From: Flavobacteriaceae bacterium
Lineage (GTDB): Bacteria > Bacteroidota > Bacteroidia > Flavobacteriales > Flavobacteriaceae
Reading direction: 5' to 3'
DNA length: 64,000 nucleotides
Assembly (NCBI GenBank): GCA_009827225.1
Contig: WUAI01000008.1
Location: forward strand, 22,871-86,870
Made by a program: the position numbers and the translations under genes. Under the pieces are notes generated by a model. The model had not been told where the DNA came from. It saw nothing but the letters and a program-made list of their open reading frames with translations, and ran no database searches. Below are positions 1 through 8,246 of this stretch, one piece after another; the stretch's first letter is position 1; each line of letters starts with the position of its first letter.

Positions 1-293
1 CCGCTTATGATGAAAAAGCTGCTAAGAAAGCCTTTAAAGAGGATACTCCCGACATCCTTGGAAATGTAATCGCTGTTCTAAATGAAACCGATGATTTCTC
101 CTCTGAAAATATTTCTAGCACCGTCAAAGGTTGGATTACTTCCCGGGAGATGGGCTTCGGGAAAGTAATGATGCCGCTTCGATTAGCGCTGGTGGGATCC
201 ATGAAAGGACCCGATGTATTCGAAATTGCAAGTTTGCTTGGTAAAGAAGAAGCGATAAAGAGAATCGAAGCTGCGGTGGCTTTTATGTCTTAG
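1..293 (+). CDS. gltX: Glutamate--tRNA ligase, C-terminal fragment
   Basis: Open from base 3 to a TAG at 291-293, with the 5' part outside the window. The visible ~96 residues are the helical anticodon-binding end of class I glutamyl-tRNA synthetase, which charges tRNA-Glu in the cytoplasm. The segment reading LRLALVGSMKGPDVFEIA followed by a Leu-Gly-Lys-Glu-Glu stretch is the usual C-terminal signature of Bacteroidota GltX. The catalytic HIGH and KMSKS motifs would lie upstream and cannot be checked. The stop overlaps the convergent downstream gene by 4 bases. The family call is strong, but completeness cannot be judged. Confidence 0.9.
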   Translation, partial: AYDEKAAKKAFKEDTPDILGNVIAVLNETDDFSSENISSTVKGWITSREMGFGKVMMPLRLALVGSMKGPDVFEIASLLGKEEAIKRIEAAVAFMS

Positions 294-970
294 AAATAAA
301 CGACCACTGCAAAAATCAATGTCCTGGTATTCCCCTCGAAACTGCCTTCCATAGGCTGCTCAATTTCTATATCATTTAACCTGTTGAAAAGGTTAGTAAC
401 CCCATATTGGTATTGCGCACTGAGCCTAAAATTTTCGAGACCTGCCGTAATTCCGGCGGCGGCGTGAAAGTGAACACGGGAAACATTTTGAATGTCCTCG
501 GCGGTAAGGTTTTGATAACCTCGGAGCACATAATTTTCAAATCCACTGCGCTTTAATTTCATTTTACCGTTCACATTCAATATCGGGCCAAACTCCAGAC
601 TAAGGTGATTTCTTATAATGTTATACGACCCAAGCAAGTTTATCTGCGCCGACTGCAATACATAATCCACATATTGGCTTAATCCATTATTGCTTTGTCC
701 TGTAATATCACGCCCAAGAATTCCTATTTCAGTTTGAACAAAACTTACTCCGTAGATCAGGTCGAAATTGTTGTAGAAAGAACCCCTGGTGGTAAAGGCA
801 AGGAAGTATCCCTGGCCCTGCTCAGTTTCAAAATTTGAAGTGTCGATATTCAACAATGTAAGCCCGCCGGTTACCCCTAAATGATTAAACTCCTGAAAAT
901 TGCGTTGTGCTGAAATATTACTATAGACAAAAAGTGAAATAGTAACAAAAAATAGGTTCTTAAGACTCAT
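290..970 (-). CDS. Small outer-membrane beta-barrel protein (PorT/OmpW-like), hypothetical
   Basis: 226 residues. An N-terminal signal peptide of about 21 residues ends in ISAQ, the usual signal-peptidase site of Flavobacteria. The rest alternates short amphipathic strands rich in Tyr, Phe and Asn with turns, and ends in VVVYF, an aromatic C-terminus typical of barrels recognised by the BAM machinery. This suggests an 8- to 10-stranded outer-membrane barrel of the PorT-like class; no ligand can be named. It is a single gene with its own consensus promoter just upstream, and its 3' end overlaps gltX by 4 bases. Barrel topology is inferred from sequence texture only. Confidence 0.65.
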   Translation of the reverse strand: MSLKNLFFVTISLFVYSNISAQRNFQEFNHLGVTGGLTLLNIDTSNFETEQGQGYFLAFTTRGSFYNNFDLIYGVSFVQTEIGILGRDITGQSNNGLSQYVDYVLQSAQINLLGSYNIIRNHLSLEFGPILNVNGKMKLKRSGFENYVLRGYQNLTAEDIQNVSRVHFHAAAGITAGLENFRLSAQYQYGVTNLFNRLNDIEIEQPMEGSFEGNTRTLIFAVVVYF

Positions 971-993
971 AAGTATGCGAGGTTTCGAAGGGG

Positions 994-1023
994 CAAAAGT
1001 AGCTTTAATTTCGTATCTTCAAA
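994..1023 (-). promoter_or_regulatory. Bacteroidota-type promoter of the outer-membrane barrel gene
   Basis: On the minus strand a TTTG (1020-1023) is followed after 18 bases by TACTTTTG (994-1001). This matches the Bacteroidota sigma-ABfr consensus of TTTG, 17-23 bases and TAnnTTTG. The -7 element ends 23 bases before the ATG at 970, leaving a short leader. Confidence 0.7.
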
Positions 1024-1048
1024 GAGTAAACAATTAAAATTTATATAT

Positions 1049-2029
1049 ATGGGTGGGTTTGTAGCAATTCCAATTTTTATTTTTTCTTTTCTGTTCCTGT
1101 TGATGTTCATATTTATTGTGAAGCAGCAAACAGCGGCCATTATAGAACGCTTTGGGCGGTTTCAAAGTATACGCAATTCCGGAATTCAATTCAAAATTCC
1201 AATCATAGATCGGATCGCGGGTCGTATCAACCTGAAAATCCAACAGTTAGATGTAATTGTAGAAACAAAAACCAAGGATGATGTTTTCGTTCGGTTAAAG
1301 ATTTCCGTACAGTTTCAAGTAATAAAGGAAAAGGTATACGAAGCATTTTACCGTCTGGAAAGTCCGAATGATCAAATTACCTCCTATGTATTTGATGTGG
1401 TGCGTGCCGAGGTTCCGAAAATGAAGCTGGATTATGTTTTTGAGCGTAAAGACGATATCGCTATTGCTGTAAAACGCGAACTTAATGAGGCGATGATCGA
1501 CTATGGTTATGACATCATAAAAACACTGGTAACGGATATCGATCCGGATATCCAGGTGAAAGCAGCGATGAACCGAATTAATGCTGCAGAACGTGAAAAG
1601 GTCGCCGCCGAGTATGAAGCAGAAGCTGAGCGAATCAAAATTGTAGCTAAAGCGCGCGCGGAAGCGGAAAGTAAGCGATTACAAGGTCAGGGTATTGCCG
1701 ACCAAAGAAGGGAAATCGCCCGTGGTCTGGAAGAGTCCGTGGATGTTTTGAATAATGTTGGGATCAATTCCCAGGAGGCCTCCGCACTTATTGTAGTAAC
1801 TCAGCATTATGACACCCTCCAAAGTATTGGTGAGGAAACCAATACGAATTTGATCTTATTACCGAATTCCCCGCAGGCCGGAAGTAATATGCTTAATGAT
1901 ATGATTGCTTCTTTCGTGGCCAGCAATAAAATTGGTGAGGAGATGAAGAAGTCGAATGAGGCTAAAGGGATTACCGGTAAAAAACCAAGGAGGAATCCAC
2001 CTCCAGCAGATCCTGAAGTAAGCTTCTAA
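1049..2029 (+). CDS. SPFH/band-7 (stomatin/HIR-like) membrane protein
   Basis: 326 residues. One N-terminal membrane anchor (about residues 5-27) precedes an SPFH/band-7 domain (about 28-200), an Ala/Glu-rich coiled coil (about 180-225), and a tail with VVTQHYDTLQSIGEE. The run GQGIADQRREIARGLEESV and the TQHYDT segment resemble plant hypersensitive-induced-reaction (HIR) proteins more than E. coli HflK/C or QmcA. Such proteins assemble into rings on membranes and scaffold other membrane proteins. No NfeD partner gene is adjacent, unlike many bacterial slipins. The last ~30 residues are Lys/Pro-rich and probably disordered. It is transcribed alone and faces the phosphoethanolamine-transferase-like gene. 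Cellular target unknown. Confidence 0.85.
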   Translation: MGGFVAIPIFIFSFLFLLMFIFIVKQQTAAIIERFGRFQSIRNSGIQFKIPIIDRIAGRINLKIQQLDVIVETKTKDDVFVRLKISVQFQVIKEKVYEAFYRLESPNDQITSYVFDVVRAEVPKMKLDYVFERKDDIAIAVKRELNEAMIDYGYDIIKTLVTDIDPDIQVKAAMNRINAAEREKVAAEYEAEAERIKIVAKARAEAESKRLQGQGIADQRREIARGLEESVDVLNNVGINSQEASALIVVTQHYDTLQSIGEETNTNLILLPNSPQAGSNMLNDMIASFVASNKIGEEMKKSNEAKGITGKKPRRNPPPADPEVSF

Positions 2030-2054
2030 AAAATGGGCAGCAATATTGCGGCCT

Positions 2055-3533
2055 TTATAATTTAAAATCGATATCCAGTAGATTCAGGGCGGTATAAAAG
2101 AAAGTATCGGTAGTCAAAGATTTATTAGAGCTATCCTTCAGCCCTTTTATCAGGTCGGGAAACTGATTTCCATACGCCTCAGAATACCAAATAAGGTATG
2201 CGGGATTTTTTGCTTCTTCACCTGCCTGGGCGTGTAACCATTTACCGTTCTCTCCCAAGTGTTCTCCATGATCCGCAACGTATATCAAGAGCGTGGGGGC
2301 TGGGTCTTCTTCTAATACTGAAATGAGCTCGTCCAAGAACCAGTCCAGGTACACAATCGTGTTGTCATAAGAATTGATCAACTCTTCGGGCTCTAAGGAA
2401 GGCACATACTTACTATCTATGACCGGACTGAATTTCCGGAATTCTTCCGTATATCTGTTTTCATACCACCAGTGACTCCCGATCATGTGAAGAGTAATCA
2501 GTTGTTTCGAAGTCGTCTTCAAAAGTGAATCTGCGGGAGCAATCATCACCCCGTCTAATTCTTTAGCGAAGCTGAACTCGCTTTTGTACTCGTCCACCAA
2601 CATTACTTGTTGATTGGTCTCCACAACCGGGCTATATGATTTTTCGAGGGTTTGGTTGCCTATCCAGCTAGTTTTGTAGCCAGCGGTGTTGGCGACAGTG
2701 AATAAAGTGGTGAGAGGGCGTTCCATATCGGATAAATTCCTGTCGGTAAGCAGCTGTGGGACACTTGCTCCGGTGTAGGTATAAGCGGTGTATAACTTCG
2801 GAAAACTTATTAGGTTTTCTCTTGCTGAAAGCTTCGGGGTGGTATTGCGAGCATAGCCGTTCAAGCCTAAGTGATCTGCCCGTACTGTTTCACCGAGCAC
2901 CAGGATTACCTTTAAACTATCGGTAGTTGTGTTGCTGTATTCAACTTCATGGTTCAGTTGAAGTTTGGGCATTTCAAAATATGCGTTGATCCCATAAACC
3001 AAATTATACGGTAGTCTGTTCTTTAAACTTCCCCTTCGCTTGTCTTCCAGGAAAAAGAATAGTCCGATGCAAAGGATCGCCGGTACAATCCATAGCTTCA
3101 AATTCTTCTTTGGTTCTAATCGATTATAATATTTCAGCAGAAAAAACAAAACGGCGACTACAGCCAGAATAAACAATACGTAAGGAATCGTAATAAGGTC
3201 TACAGCGATGTCTGTTTTCGTTTCAAATATAGCTTGCAATAAAGAAGGGGTAATGGACACATCCTGGGTATACGCCCAAAAGGAAAAACAAGCATAAATA
3301 ACAAACAACAAGGGAAAGACAATCCTGAAAACCCATGGAATCAAGCTTAGTACATACACAAATCCCGCTACCGTGATTTGCAAAGCAACTAAATGCATCA
3401 TATATACGGCGGTATCCTTAAATCCCTCTAATGGAATATGGAAATAAGAGGCCCCGGTGATAAAAAATACGATTAGCACATTCACCAAAAGGTGAAAGAA
3501 TATCAGGGGTTTAAGACTTTGAAACTTTACCAT
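2055..3533 (-). CDS. Sulfatase-fold phosphoethanolamine transferase-like membrane enzyme
   Basis: 492 residues. Four or five transmembrane helices (about 10-170) precede a periplasmic alkaline-phosphatase/sulfatase domain. Metal-ligand motif LVLGETVRADH sits near 211-221, the segment YTGASVP (Thr254) aligns with the phospho-accepting Thr of EptA-type enzymes, and VADHGEHLGENGKW lies near the C-terminus. Members of this family move phosphoethanolamine onto lipid A, core sugars or other envelope glycans. The acceptor here cannot be told. The start overlaps the 3' end of the acyltransferase gene by 23 bases, so the two are probably translationally coupled. EptA is longer and has a differently spaced nucleophile loop, hence 'like'. 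Confidence 0.8.
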   Translation of the reverse strand: MVKFQSLKPLIFFHLLVNVLIVFFITGASYFHIPLEGFKDTAVYMMHLVALQITVAGFVYVLSLIPWVFRIVFPLLFVIYACFSFWAYTQDVSITPSLLQAIFETKTDIAVDLITIPYVLFILAVVAVLFFLLKYYNRLEPKKNLKLWIVPAILCIGLFFFLEDKRRGSLKNRLPYNLVYGINAYFEMPKLQLNHEVEYSNTTTDSLKVILVLGETVRADHLGLNGYARNTTPKLSARENLISFPKLYTAYTYTGASVPQLLTDRNLSDMERPLTTLFTVANTAGYKTSWIGNQTLEKSYSPVVETNQQVMLVDEYKSEFSFAKELDGVMIAPADSLLKTTSKQLITLHMIGSHWWYENRYTEEFRKFSPVIDSKYVPSLEPEELINSYDNTIVYLDWFLDELISVLEEDPAPTLLIYVADHGEHLGENGKWLHAQAGEEAKNPAYLIWYSEAYGNQFPDLIKGLKDSSNKSLTTDTFFYTALNLLDIDFKL

Positions 3534-4503
3534 CTAGAATAGGTGCAAATTTGCCTACCAGCCAAATAACAGGAATTACAATTATGATTTGAGCCACCGC
3601 TAAAATAAGCTTTTCTGCTTCGGTGAATTGAAATACGGTAGTTCCTACCACTAAAAATATCACCAGTTTAATCACGGTTAACGCCCTGATGTGGGTCGCA
3701 AGTATCACAATGGTGTGCTTACCGATATATTCAAAAAACTTAAATAACGGAATCCCCTTGAACAGCAGCACATAAAATACAGAACCTGTTAATCCACTTA
3801 TCAGAAATAGAAGCTGGTTCCCATATTCGGAGCGATACATGTCTACTTTTTCAACGTTCAAATAGTGCGTAACGACATGTATTCCAAGCAAGATTAGAAG
3901 CGAAACCCATAGTTTGAGTTTCTCGATTCCGAATAAAGTTTCTTTTAGAATTCCTCCGGCTATATAAAACGACAGCGCTACCATGGCCACATCCAGGCTC
4001 CATGGTAAATGTATGCCGGTGTATGCAGCCCAAAAGAAGCCGAGGGCAATGGTCGCAATTGAAAAAATATACCGAAGTGGATTGCTTTTCAATTTGTTTA
4101 ATGCGGACGCCAAAAGGAAAACTAAAAAGATACATGGCAAAAACCAGAGTGGAATCCCCCAGCTCATGAATTGCTGACCGCCCTGTGCGTAGAAGATTCC
4201 TATCAGATTATCCACTACAGACAGTTCCAGTTCGCTCGTTTTTCCATAGTCTTTTCCAACAAAGAACCAAAAAAGGAAAAGGAGGCTCGCCCACACAAAA
4301 TATGGAACCTGGATCATTTTAGCCCTGCGCCATATGGTCTTTATATCTACATTCTTTGGGTGAAACATCCCTGAGATAAAAAAGAACAAGGGAACGTGAA
4401 AACTATAAATATATGGCTCGATCGCTGGAAAATTGTGGCCATAGACAACCAGGAAAATTGAGAGTCCGCGCGCTTGATCAATCCAGGCTTTCCTGCTAGA
4501 CAT
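3511..4503 (-). CDS. Acyltransferase family 3 integral membrane protein
   Basis: 330 residues with about ten hydrophobic helices. The opening KAWIDQARGLSIFLVVYGH contains the Arg...His signature of acyltransferase-3 (OafA/OatA/NodX) enzymes, which transfer acetyl or other short acyl groups to sugars of envelope polysaccharides. The fold also resembles fucose 4-O-acetylase relatives. It begins one base after the glnS stop and overlaps the downstream phosphoethanolamine-transferase-like gene by 23 bases, which suggests one transcript and a shared role in surface glycan or lipid modification. The sugar acceptor is unknown. There is no extra periplasmic SGNH domain. Confidence 0.85.
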   Translation of the reverse strand: MSSRKAWIDQARGLSIFLVVYGHNFPAIEPYIYSFHVPLFFFISGMFHPKNVDIKTIWRRAKMIQVPYFVWASLLFLFWFFVGKDYGKTSELELSVVDNLIGIFYAQGGQQFMSWGIPLWFLPCIFLVFLLASALNKLKSNPLRYIFSIATIALGFFWAAYTGIHLPWSLDVAMVALSFYIAGGILKETLFGIEKLKLWVSLLILLGIHVVTHYLNVEKVDMYRSEYGNQLLFLISGLTGSVFYVLLFKGIPLFKFFEYIGKHTIVILATHIRALTVIKLVIFLVVGTTVFQFTEAEKLILAVAQIIIVIPVIWLVGKFAPILDGKVSKS

Positions 4504-4504
4504 A

Positions 4505-6181
4505 TTAAGAAATTTTCGCCCAGGAATCTCTAAGCGGAACGGTTCTATTGAAGACTATGGAGTCCTCTGTGCTATCTCTGTCTACAACAAAGTATCCAAG
4601 GCGCTGGAACTGAAATCGGTCGCCTTCCTTTGCCTCCCTTAAGCTTGGTTCAGCGTGTGCAGTGATTACATTCAGCGAATCGGGGTTCACAAAATCCATA
4701 AAATCCTTGTCCTTGTGAGTGTCCGGAGAAGGATCTGTGAACAACCGATCATACATACGAACTTCCACCGAAAATCCTTCAGAAATAGACACCCAATGAA
4801 GTGTGCCTTTTACTTTGCGCATGGACGCTTCAGACCCACTTCCGCTTTTGCTGTCCGGATCATAGGTACAATGGATCTCCATAATATTCCCTTCACTGTC
4901 TTTCACTACGCTTTCTCCTTTGATGATGTAGGCGTTTTTGAGTCGGACCTCTTTGCCTAGGGTAAGCCTGAAAAACTTTCGGTTGGCCTCTTCTTTGAAA
5001 TCTTCTCTTTCGATATATAGTTCCCGAGTGAATGGCACTTCTCTCGAACCGGCCGACTCATCTTCCGGATTGTTTTCCGAAGTCAACCATTCTACCTCGC
5101 CTTCAGGATAATTAGTAATCACCAATTTCACCGGGTTGAGGACAGTCATGACCCGAGGAGCTTTCTTGTTGAGATCTTCTCTCACACAATATTCAAGATG
5201 CGAAACGTCGATAAGATTCTCTCTTTTTCCAACCCCTATGCTTTCAGCAAAATTGCGGATAGATTCCGGGGTATAGCCTCTCCTGCGTAAGCCTGAAATG
5301 GTGGGCATTCGCGGATCGTCCCAACCGGTTACTATGCCATCTTCCACAAGCCTTGCAAGTTTTCTCTTACTCACAACAGTGTGGCTAAGGTTGCGGCGGG
5401 CAAACTCACGTTGCTTAGGCCTGAGGTTTTTGATTTCATGAACCTGATCCAGGAACCAATCATAAAGCTCTCTGTGTGGTAAAAACTCGAGGGTGCAAAA
5501 AGAATGAGACACCTGTTCGATATAATCACTTTCTCCATGGGTCCAATCATACATTGGAAATATCTTCCAATCGGTTCCCGTACGATGGTGATGCTTATGT
5601 AGGACCCTGTACATAACAGGATCTCGCATCAACATGTTGGGTGATGCCATATCAATCTTCGCCCGAAGCACATGTTCTCCTTCGCTGAATTCGCCATTTT
5701 TCATTTTCTCAAGCAGCTCCAAATTCTTTTCTACAGAACGATTGCGGTGCGGGCTATCAGTCCCGGGGGTGTTAGGAGTTCCTTTCTGGGTAGCAATCTC
5801 TTCGGAAGTTTGGGAATCCACATAGGCTTTGTCGTTCTTAATGAGTTCGATCGCCCAATCGTACAACTGCTGAAAATAATCAGAAGCATAGCACTCATTG
5901 TCCCACTCATAACCCAGCCAGGCCACATCCTTTTTTATCGCATCCACATATTCCTGTTCTTCTTTAGCAGGATTGGTGTCATCAAACCTAAGGTTCACAG
6001 GGGCATTATACTTTAATCCCAATCCAAAGTTCAGGCAAATCGCAGAAGCATGACCAATATGCAAATATCCGTTTGGCTCAGGTGGAAAACGGAATCGCAA
6101 CTGATCTTTTGAATACGATTCTGATAGATCATTTTCAATGATATGTTCTATGAAATTAAGGCTCTCTTTGGTTTCAGACAT
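4505..6181 (-). CDS. glnS: Glutamine--tRNA ligase
   Basis: 558 residues, close to E. coli GlnRS (554). The class I nucleotide-binding motif is PPEPNGYLHIGHA (HIGH at 41-44) and the KMSKS-equivalent is VVSKRKL (SKRKL at 271-275). The C-terminal half forms the two beta-barrels that read the anticodon. The enzyme charges tRNA-Gln directly, so Gln-tRNA need not be made by the GatCAB amidotransferase route. It is transcribed divergently from folB, with a -7 element TACCTTTG 18-25 bases upstream of the ATG, and is probably first in a run with the acyltransferase and phosphoethanolamine-transferase-like genes. Confidence 0.97.
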   Translation of the reverse strand: MSETKESLNFIEHIIENDLSESYSKDQLRFRFPPEPNGYLHIGHASAICLNFGLGLKYNAPVNLRFDDTNPAKEEQEYVDAIKKDVAWLGYEWDNECYASDYFQQLYDWAIELIKNDKAYVDSQTSEEIATQKGTPNTPGTDSPHRNRSVEKNLELLEKMKNGEFSEGEHVLRAKIDMASPNMLMRDPVMYRVLHKHHHRTGTDWKIFPMYDWTHGESDYIEQVSHSFCTLEFLPHRELYDWFLDQVHEIKNLRPKQREFARRNLSHTVVSKRKLARLVEDGIVTGWDDPRMPTISGLRRRGYTPESIRNFAESIGVGKRENLIDVSHLEYCVREDLNKKAPRVMTVLNPVKLVITNYPEGEVEWLTSENNPEDESAGSREVPFTRELYIEREDFKEEANRKFFRLTLGKEVRLKNAYIIKGESVVKDSEGNIMEIHCTYDPDSKSGSGSEASMRKVKGTLHWVSISEGFSVEVRMYDRLFTDPSPDTHKDKDFMDFVNPDSLNVITAHAEPSLREAKEGDRFQFQRLGYFVVDRDSTEDSIVFNRTVPLRDSWAKIS

Positions 6182-6198
6182 GGCTTAAAATAAAGGCA

Positions 6199-6206
6199 CA
6201 AAGGTA
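6199..6206 (-). promoter_or_regulatory. -7 promoter element of glnS
   Basis: The minus strand reads TACCTTTG, an exact TAnnTTTG match, 18 bases before the glnS start. No clear TTTG -33 element is visible at the expected spacing. It faces the divergent folB element at 6226-6233. Confidence 0.55.
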
Positions 6207-6225
6207 CGTAAATAAGAGAAAAAAG

Positions 6226-6233
6226 TATCTTTG
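6226..6233 (+). promoter_or_regulatory. -7 promoter element of folB
   Basis: TATCTTTG, an exact TAnnTTTG match, 15 bases before the folB ATG. The predicted transcript would have only a few bases of leader. Confidence 0.6.
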
Positions 6234-6247
6234 TGAAAAATTTTTAA

Positions 6248-6607
6248 ATGAGCACTATTCGCCTAAAAAACATCCGGATTTTTACTAACCACGGTTGTTT
6301 GATTGAAGAAGAAAAAATTGGAAGTGACTACCTCGTAAATTTGAGTGTGAAAGCTAAGCTTGAAAAAGCTGCAGAGTCAGATTCACTCAAAGACACGGTA
6401 GATTATGTACATCTACAACATATCGTCAAGAATGAGATGTCGGTTCGTTCCAAGCTTCTCGAGCATGTGGGCCAGCGCATCATTGACAGAATCTTTCAGG
6501 AGATTGAACTTGTGGATAAGATCAAAGTAACCATCTCCAAACTCAATCCTCCTATAGGAGGAGATGTGGAGGAGGTCAGCGTAACCATGCAGTCGAAAAG
6601 GCCTTGA
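6248..6607 (+). CDS. folB: Dihydroneopterin aldolase
   Basis: 119 residues, the normal size for FolB. The enzyme splits 7,8-dihydroneopterin to 6-hydroxymethyl-dihydropterin and glycolaldehyde in folate synthesis. Visible family marks are the start IRLKNIRIFTNHGCLIEEEK, with the substrate-binding Glu region, the LKDTVDYVHLQHIV segment, and the closing KVTISKLNPPIGGDVEEVSV, which contains the catalytic Lys-x-x-Pro-Pro region. It is transcribed away from glnS and followed after about 50 bases by tRNA-Cys, which has its own promoter. Confidence 0.95.
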   Translation: MSTIRLKNIRIFTNHGCLIEEEKIGSDYLVNLSVKAKLEKAAESDSLKDTVDYVHLQHIVKNEMSVRSKLLEHVGQRIIDRIFQEIELVDKIKVTISKLNPPIGGDVEEVSVTMQSKRP

Positions 6608-6637
6608 TTTTATTAGGTTTATTAATGCTAATATATT

Positions 6638-6645
6638 TATATTTG
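6638..6645 (+). promoter_or_regulatory. -7 promoter element of tRNA-Cys
   Basis: TATATTTG, an exact TAnnTTTG match, ends 11 bases before the tRNA 5' end, a suitable distance for transcription to start just upstream of the tRNA. Confidence 0.6.
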
Positions 6646-6656
6646 CCCATGTATAA

Positions 6657-6727
6657 GGCGTCTTGGCCGAGTGGCTAGGCAGAGCTCTGCAAAAGCTTGT
6701 ACAGCGGTTCGAATCCGCTAGACGCCT
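6657..6727 (+). tRNA. tRNA-Cys (anticodon GCA)
   Basis: 71 bases fold as a full cloverleaf. The acceptor arm GGCGTCT pairs with AGACGCC. The D arm is GCC/GGC, the anticodon stem GAGCT/AGCTT encloses loop CTGCAAA with anticodon GCA, and the T arm AGCGG/CCGCT encloses TTCGAAT. The discriminator base is T, as expected for tRNA-Cys. CCA is not encoded. Confidence 0.95.
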
Positions 6728-6729
6728 CT

Positions 6730-6764
6730 AAAAATCCTCGATCATTTTGATTGGGGATTTTTTT
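6730..6764. terminator. Rho-independent terminator, probably bidirectional
   Basis: AAAAATCC pairs with GGATTTTT, and the inner bases extend this to a stem of about 15 pairs with a 3-base loop. A T-run follows on the plus strand and an A-run precedes it, so it can end tRNA-Cys transcription and also serve the convergent LysE gene, whose stop at 6763-6765 touches it. Confidence 0.8.
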
Positions 6765-7461
6765 ATTCCTGAATGGTTCTTTCTAACGGGTTAGGCGTCT
6801 TCGGAATTTTCTCCAATCCTTTTTGTACCTGGTCCGGAAAAATACCTTCAACCAATAACAAAACGCCAAATCCTACAATCAAAATGCTGATCCATTTTTT
6901 GGTCCTGAATACAAACCGCGGAGTGAGTTTGTTTTTTAGTTTCTTAGCCAAGGTGATTTTTACTAAATCGGTTAAGAAGAATGTGATGAGCACGGCACTT
7001 AAAAAAAGAAATACACCATTTTCACTAGTGGTTAGTGCATTGGCCATAATGATCGTTGCGATCCAACCCGCCAACACTCCAAAATTCACGAAGTTCAACA
7101 AAAAGCCTTTTAGGAATAACCCTCCCAGGTTCTTTTTCACCTTCACAGCGTAATGTTCACGAACAATCTTGATAAAAGACTTTGCTGTTCTTATGTAGGA
7201 AATAATTCCATAGGCCACTAAAATGACTCCGCCAAAAATGAGAAGTCCGGGGTCGTCTTTTACCCGCTCGAGAATCTTACTGGTACTGAAGTAAGCAATA
7301 AGTATAAAAAGTATATCGGCAAAAATAGCTCCCAGATCAAAGAATAATCCGGCTCGAAATCCTTTGGTAATACTTGTTTCGATAAGTGTGAAGAAAACCG
7401 GCCCTACCGCAAAGGCAAGGAGAAACCCATACAGAGCCGCATATAACAAACCATCGAACAT
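6763..7461 (-). CDS. LysE/RhtB-family amino-acid exporter
   Basis: 232 residues with six hydrophobic helices. The N-terminal LLAFAVGPVFFTLIETSITKGFRAG is the GP-x-x-x-x motif region of LysE/RhtB translocators, which export amino acids or related small solutes across the inner membrane. A charged C-terminal tail of about 25 residues is cytoplasmic. It stands alone, between the DUF2807 gene upstream and the tRNA-Cys terminator downstream. Substrate cannot be inferred from sequence. Confidence 0.85.
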   Translation of the reverse strand: MFDGLLYAALYGFLLAFAVGPVFFTLIETSITKGFRAGLFFDLGAIFADILFILIAYFSTSKILERVKDDPGLLIFGGVILVAYGIISYIRTAKSFIKIVREHYAVKVKKNLGGLFLKGFLLNFVNFGVLAGWIATIIMANALTTSENGVFLFLSAVLITFFLTDLVKITLAKKLKNKLTPRFVFRTKKWISILIVGFGVLLLVEGIFPDQVQKGLEKIPKTPNPLERTIQE

Positions 7462-7526
7462 CCAGGTAAAAATACAAATAAGTTTACTCTTGTTCGATGG
7501 TTTGGAAAATAGAATACTGCGATATT

Positions 7527-8201
7527 CTAGTTCATTACTTTAATGCGTCCACCAGCAACGCGTTTTTCATTGATTTCTTTTGGACTGCCATAAATATATA
7601 CGTCCCCACCTGCGGTAACTTTCACATCTACTTTATCACTTGCGTTGATGTCTGCTTCACCCGCAGCCGTGATTCCAATTTTGGTTTCTTGTGTTTTAAG
7701 ATCTCTTCCTTCGAATATCCCACCGGTGTTCAGCTTTATGTTTTGACTATTTGAAAGACCAGAGGCTTCAACAATTCCACCCGTCACCGCTTTAATATTG
7801 GTGTTGCGGACATCAAGGCCCACTTTAATTCTTCCGCCTTCCTGTGCACGAAGATTAATCTCGTCCTGTTCGATAAGAGAATTGCCTACTATATAAGATC
7901 CTTCATTGGCGTCTATGATATCAATTTCAGTAAAATACACTTCGATGTAGGTGTCCTCCCCCCGGAATCGTGTATCCAACTCCATTCTGAGTTTTAATTT
8001 ACCGTTATCGTTGATCACCAAAACATCATCTGTATGTTCTCCTTTGATGACCACTTTGTTTTCATCGGATTGGATTAAGTTCACCTCCATTAAATCGAAG
8101 ACCTTGATTTCATTGAAATCACCTACGTTCTTTGTAATCGTACGTTGAGAAAATAATGCTGTTGAAACAATAACAGCGCAAAGAGTAAATATTTTTTTCA
8201 T
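7527..8201 (-). CDS. Secreted head-GIN/DUF2807 beta-helix protein
   Basis: The reading frame extends to 8222, but the start is placed at the eighth codon, ATG at 8201, because KKIFTLCAVIVSTALFSQR then forms a normal signal peptide. The mature part is a run of short beta rungs with repeated Gly-Gly turns, for example AVTGGIVEASGLSNSQN, NTGGIFEGRD and TAGGDVYIYG. This is the right-handed beta-helix style of the putative auto-transporter adhesin head GIN domain (DUF2807, PF10988), common and uncharacterised in Bacteroidota. Likely periplasmic or on the cell surface. Function unknown. Confidence 0.8.
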   Translation of the reverse strand: MKKIFTLCAVIVSTALFSQRTITKNVGDFNEIKVFDLMEVNLIQSDENKVVIKGEHTDDVLVINDNGKLKLRMELDTRFRGEDTYIEVYFTEIDIIDANEGSYIVGNSLIEQDEINLRAQEGGRIKVGLDVRNTNIKAVTGGIVEASGLSNSQNIKLNTGGIFEGRDLKTQETKIGITAAGEADINASDKVDVKVTAGGDVYIYGSPKEINEKRVAGGRIKVMN

Positions 8202-8246
8202 CTTGATGAATTTAGTTTCCATAAAGACCCTTATGAAATCATTTTG

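Noticed and set aside
3511..3533. Frameshift between the acyltransferase and phosphoethanolamine-transferase-like genes
   Set aside because: Both proteins have complete, normal ends, and the 23-base overlap is a start inside the upstream gene, typical of coupling.
7510..7529. TAGAATA/TATTCTA hairpin at the end of the DUF2807 gene as a terminator
   Set aside because: Seven AU-rich pairs followed by only four Ts on the minus strand; too weak to claim.
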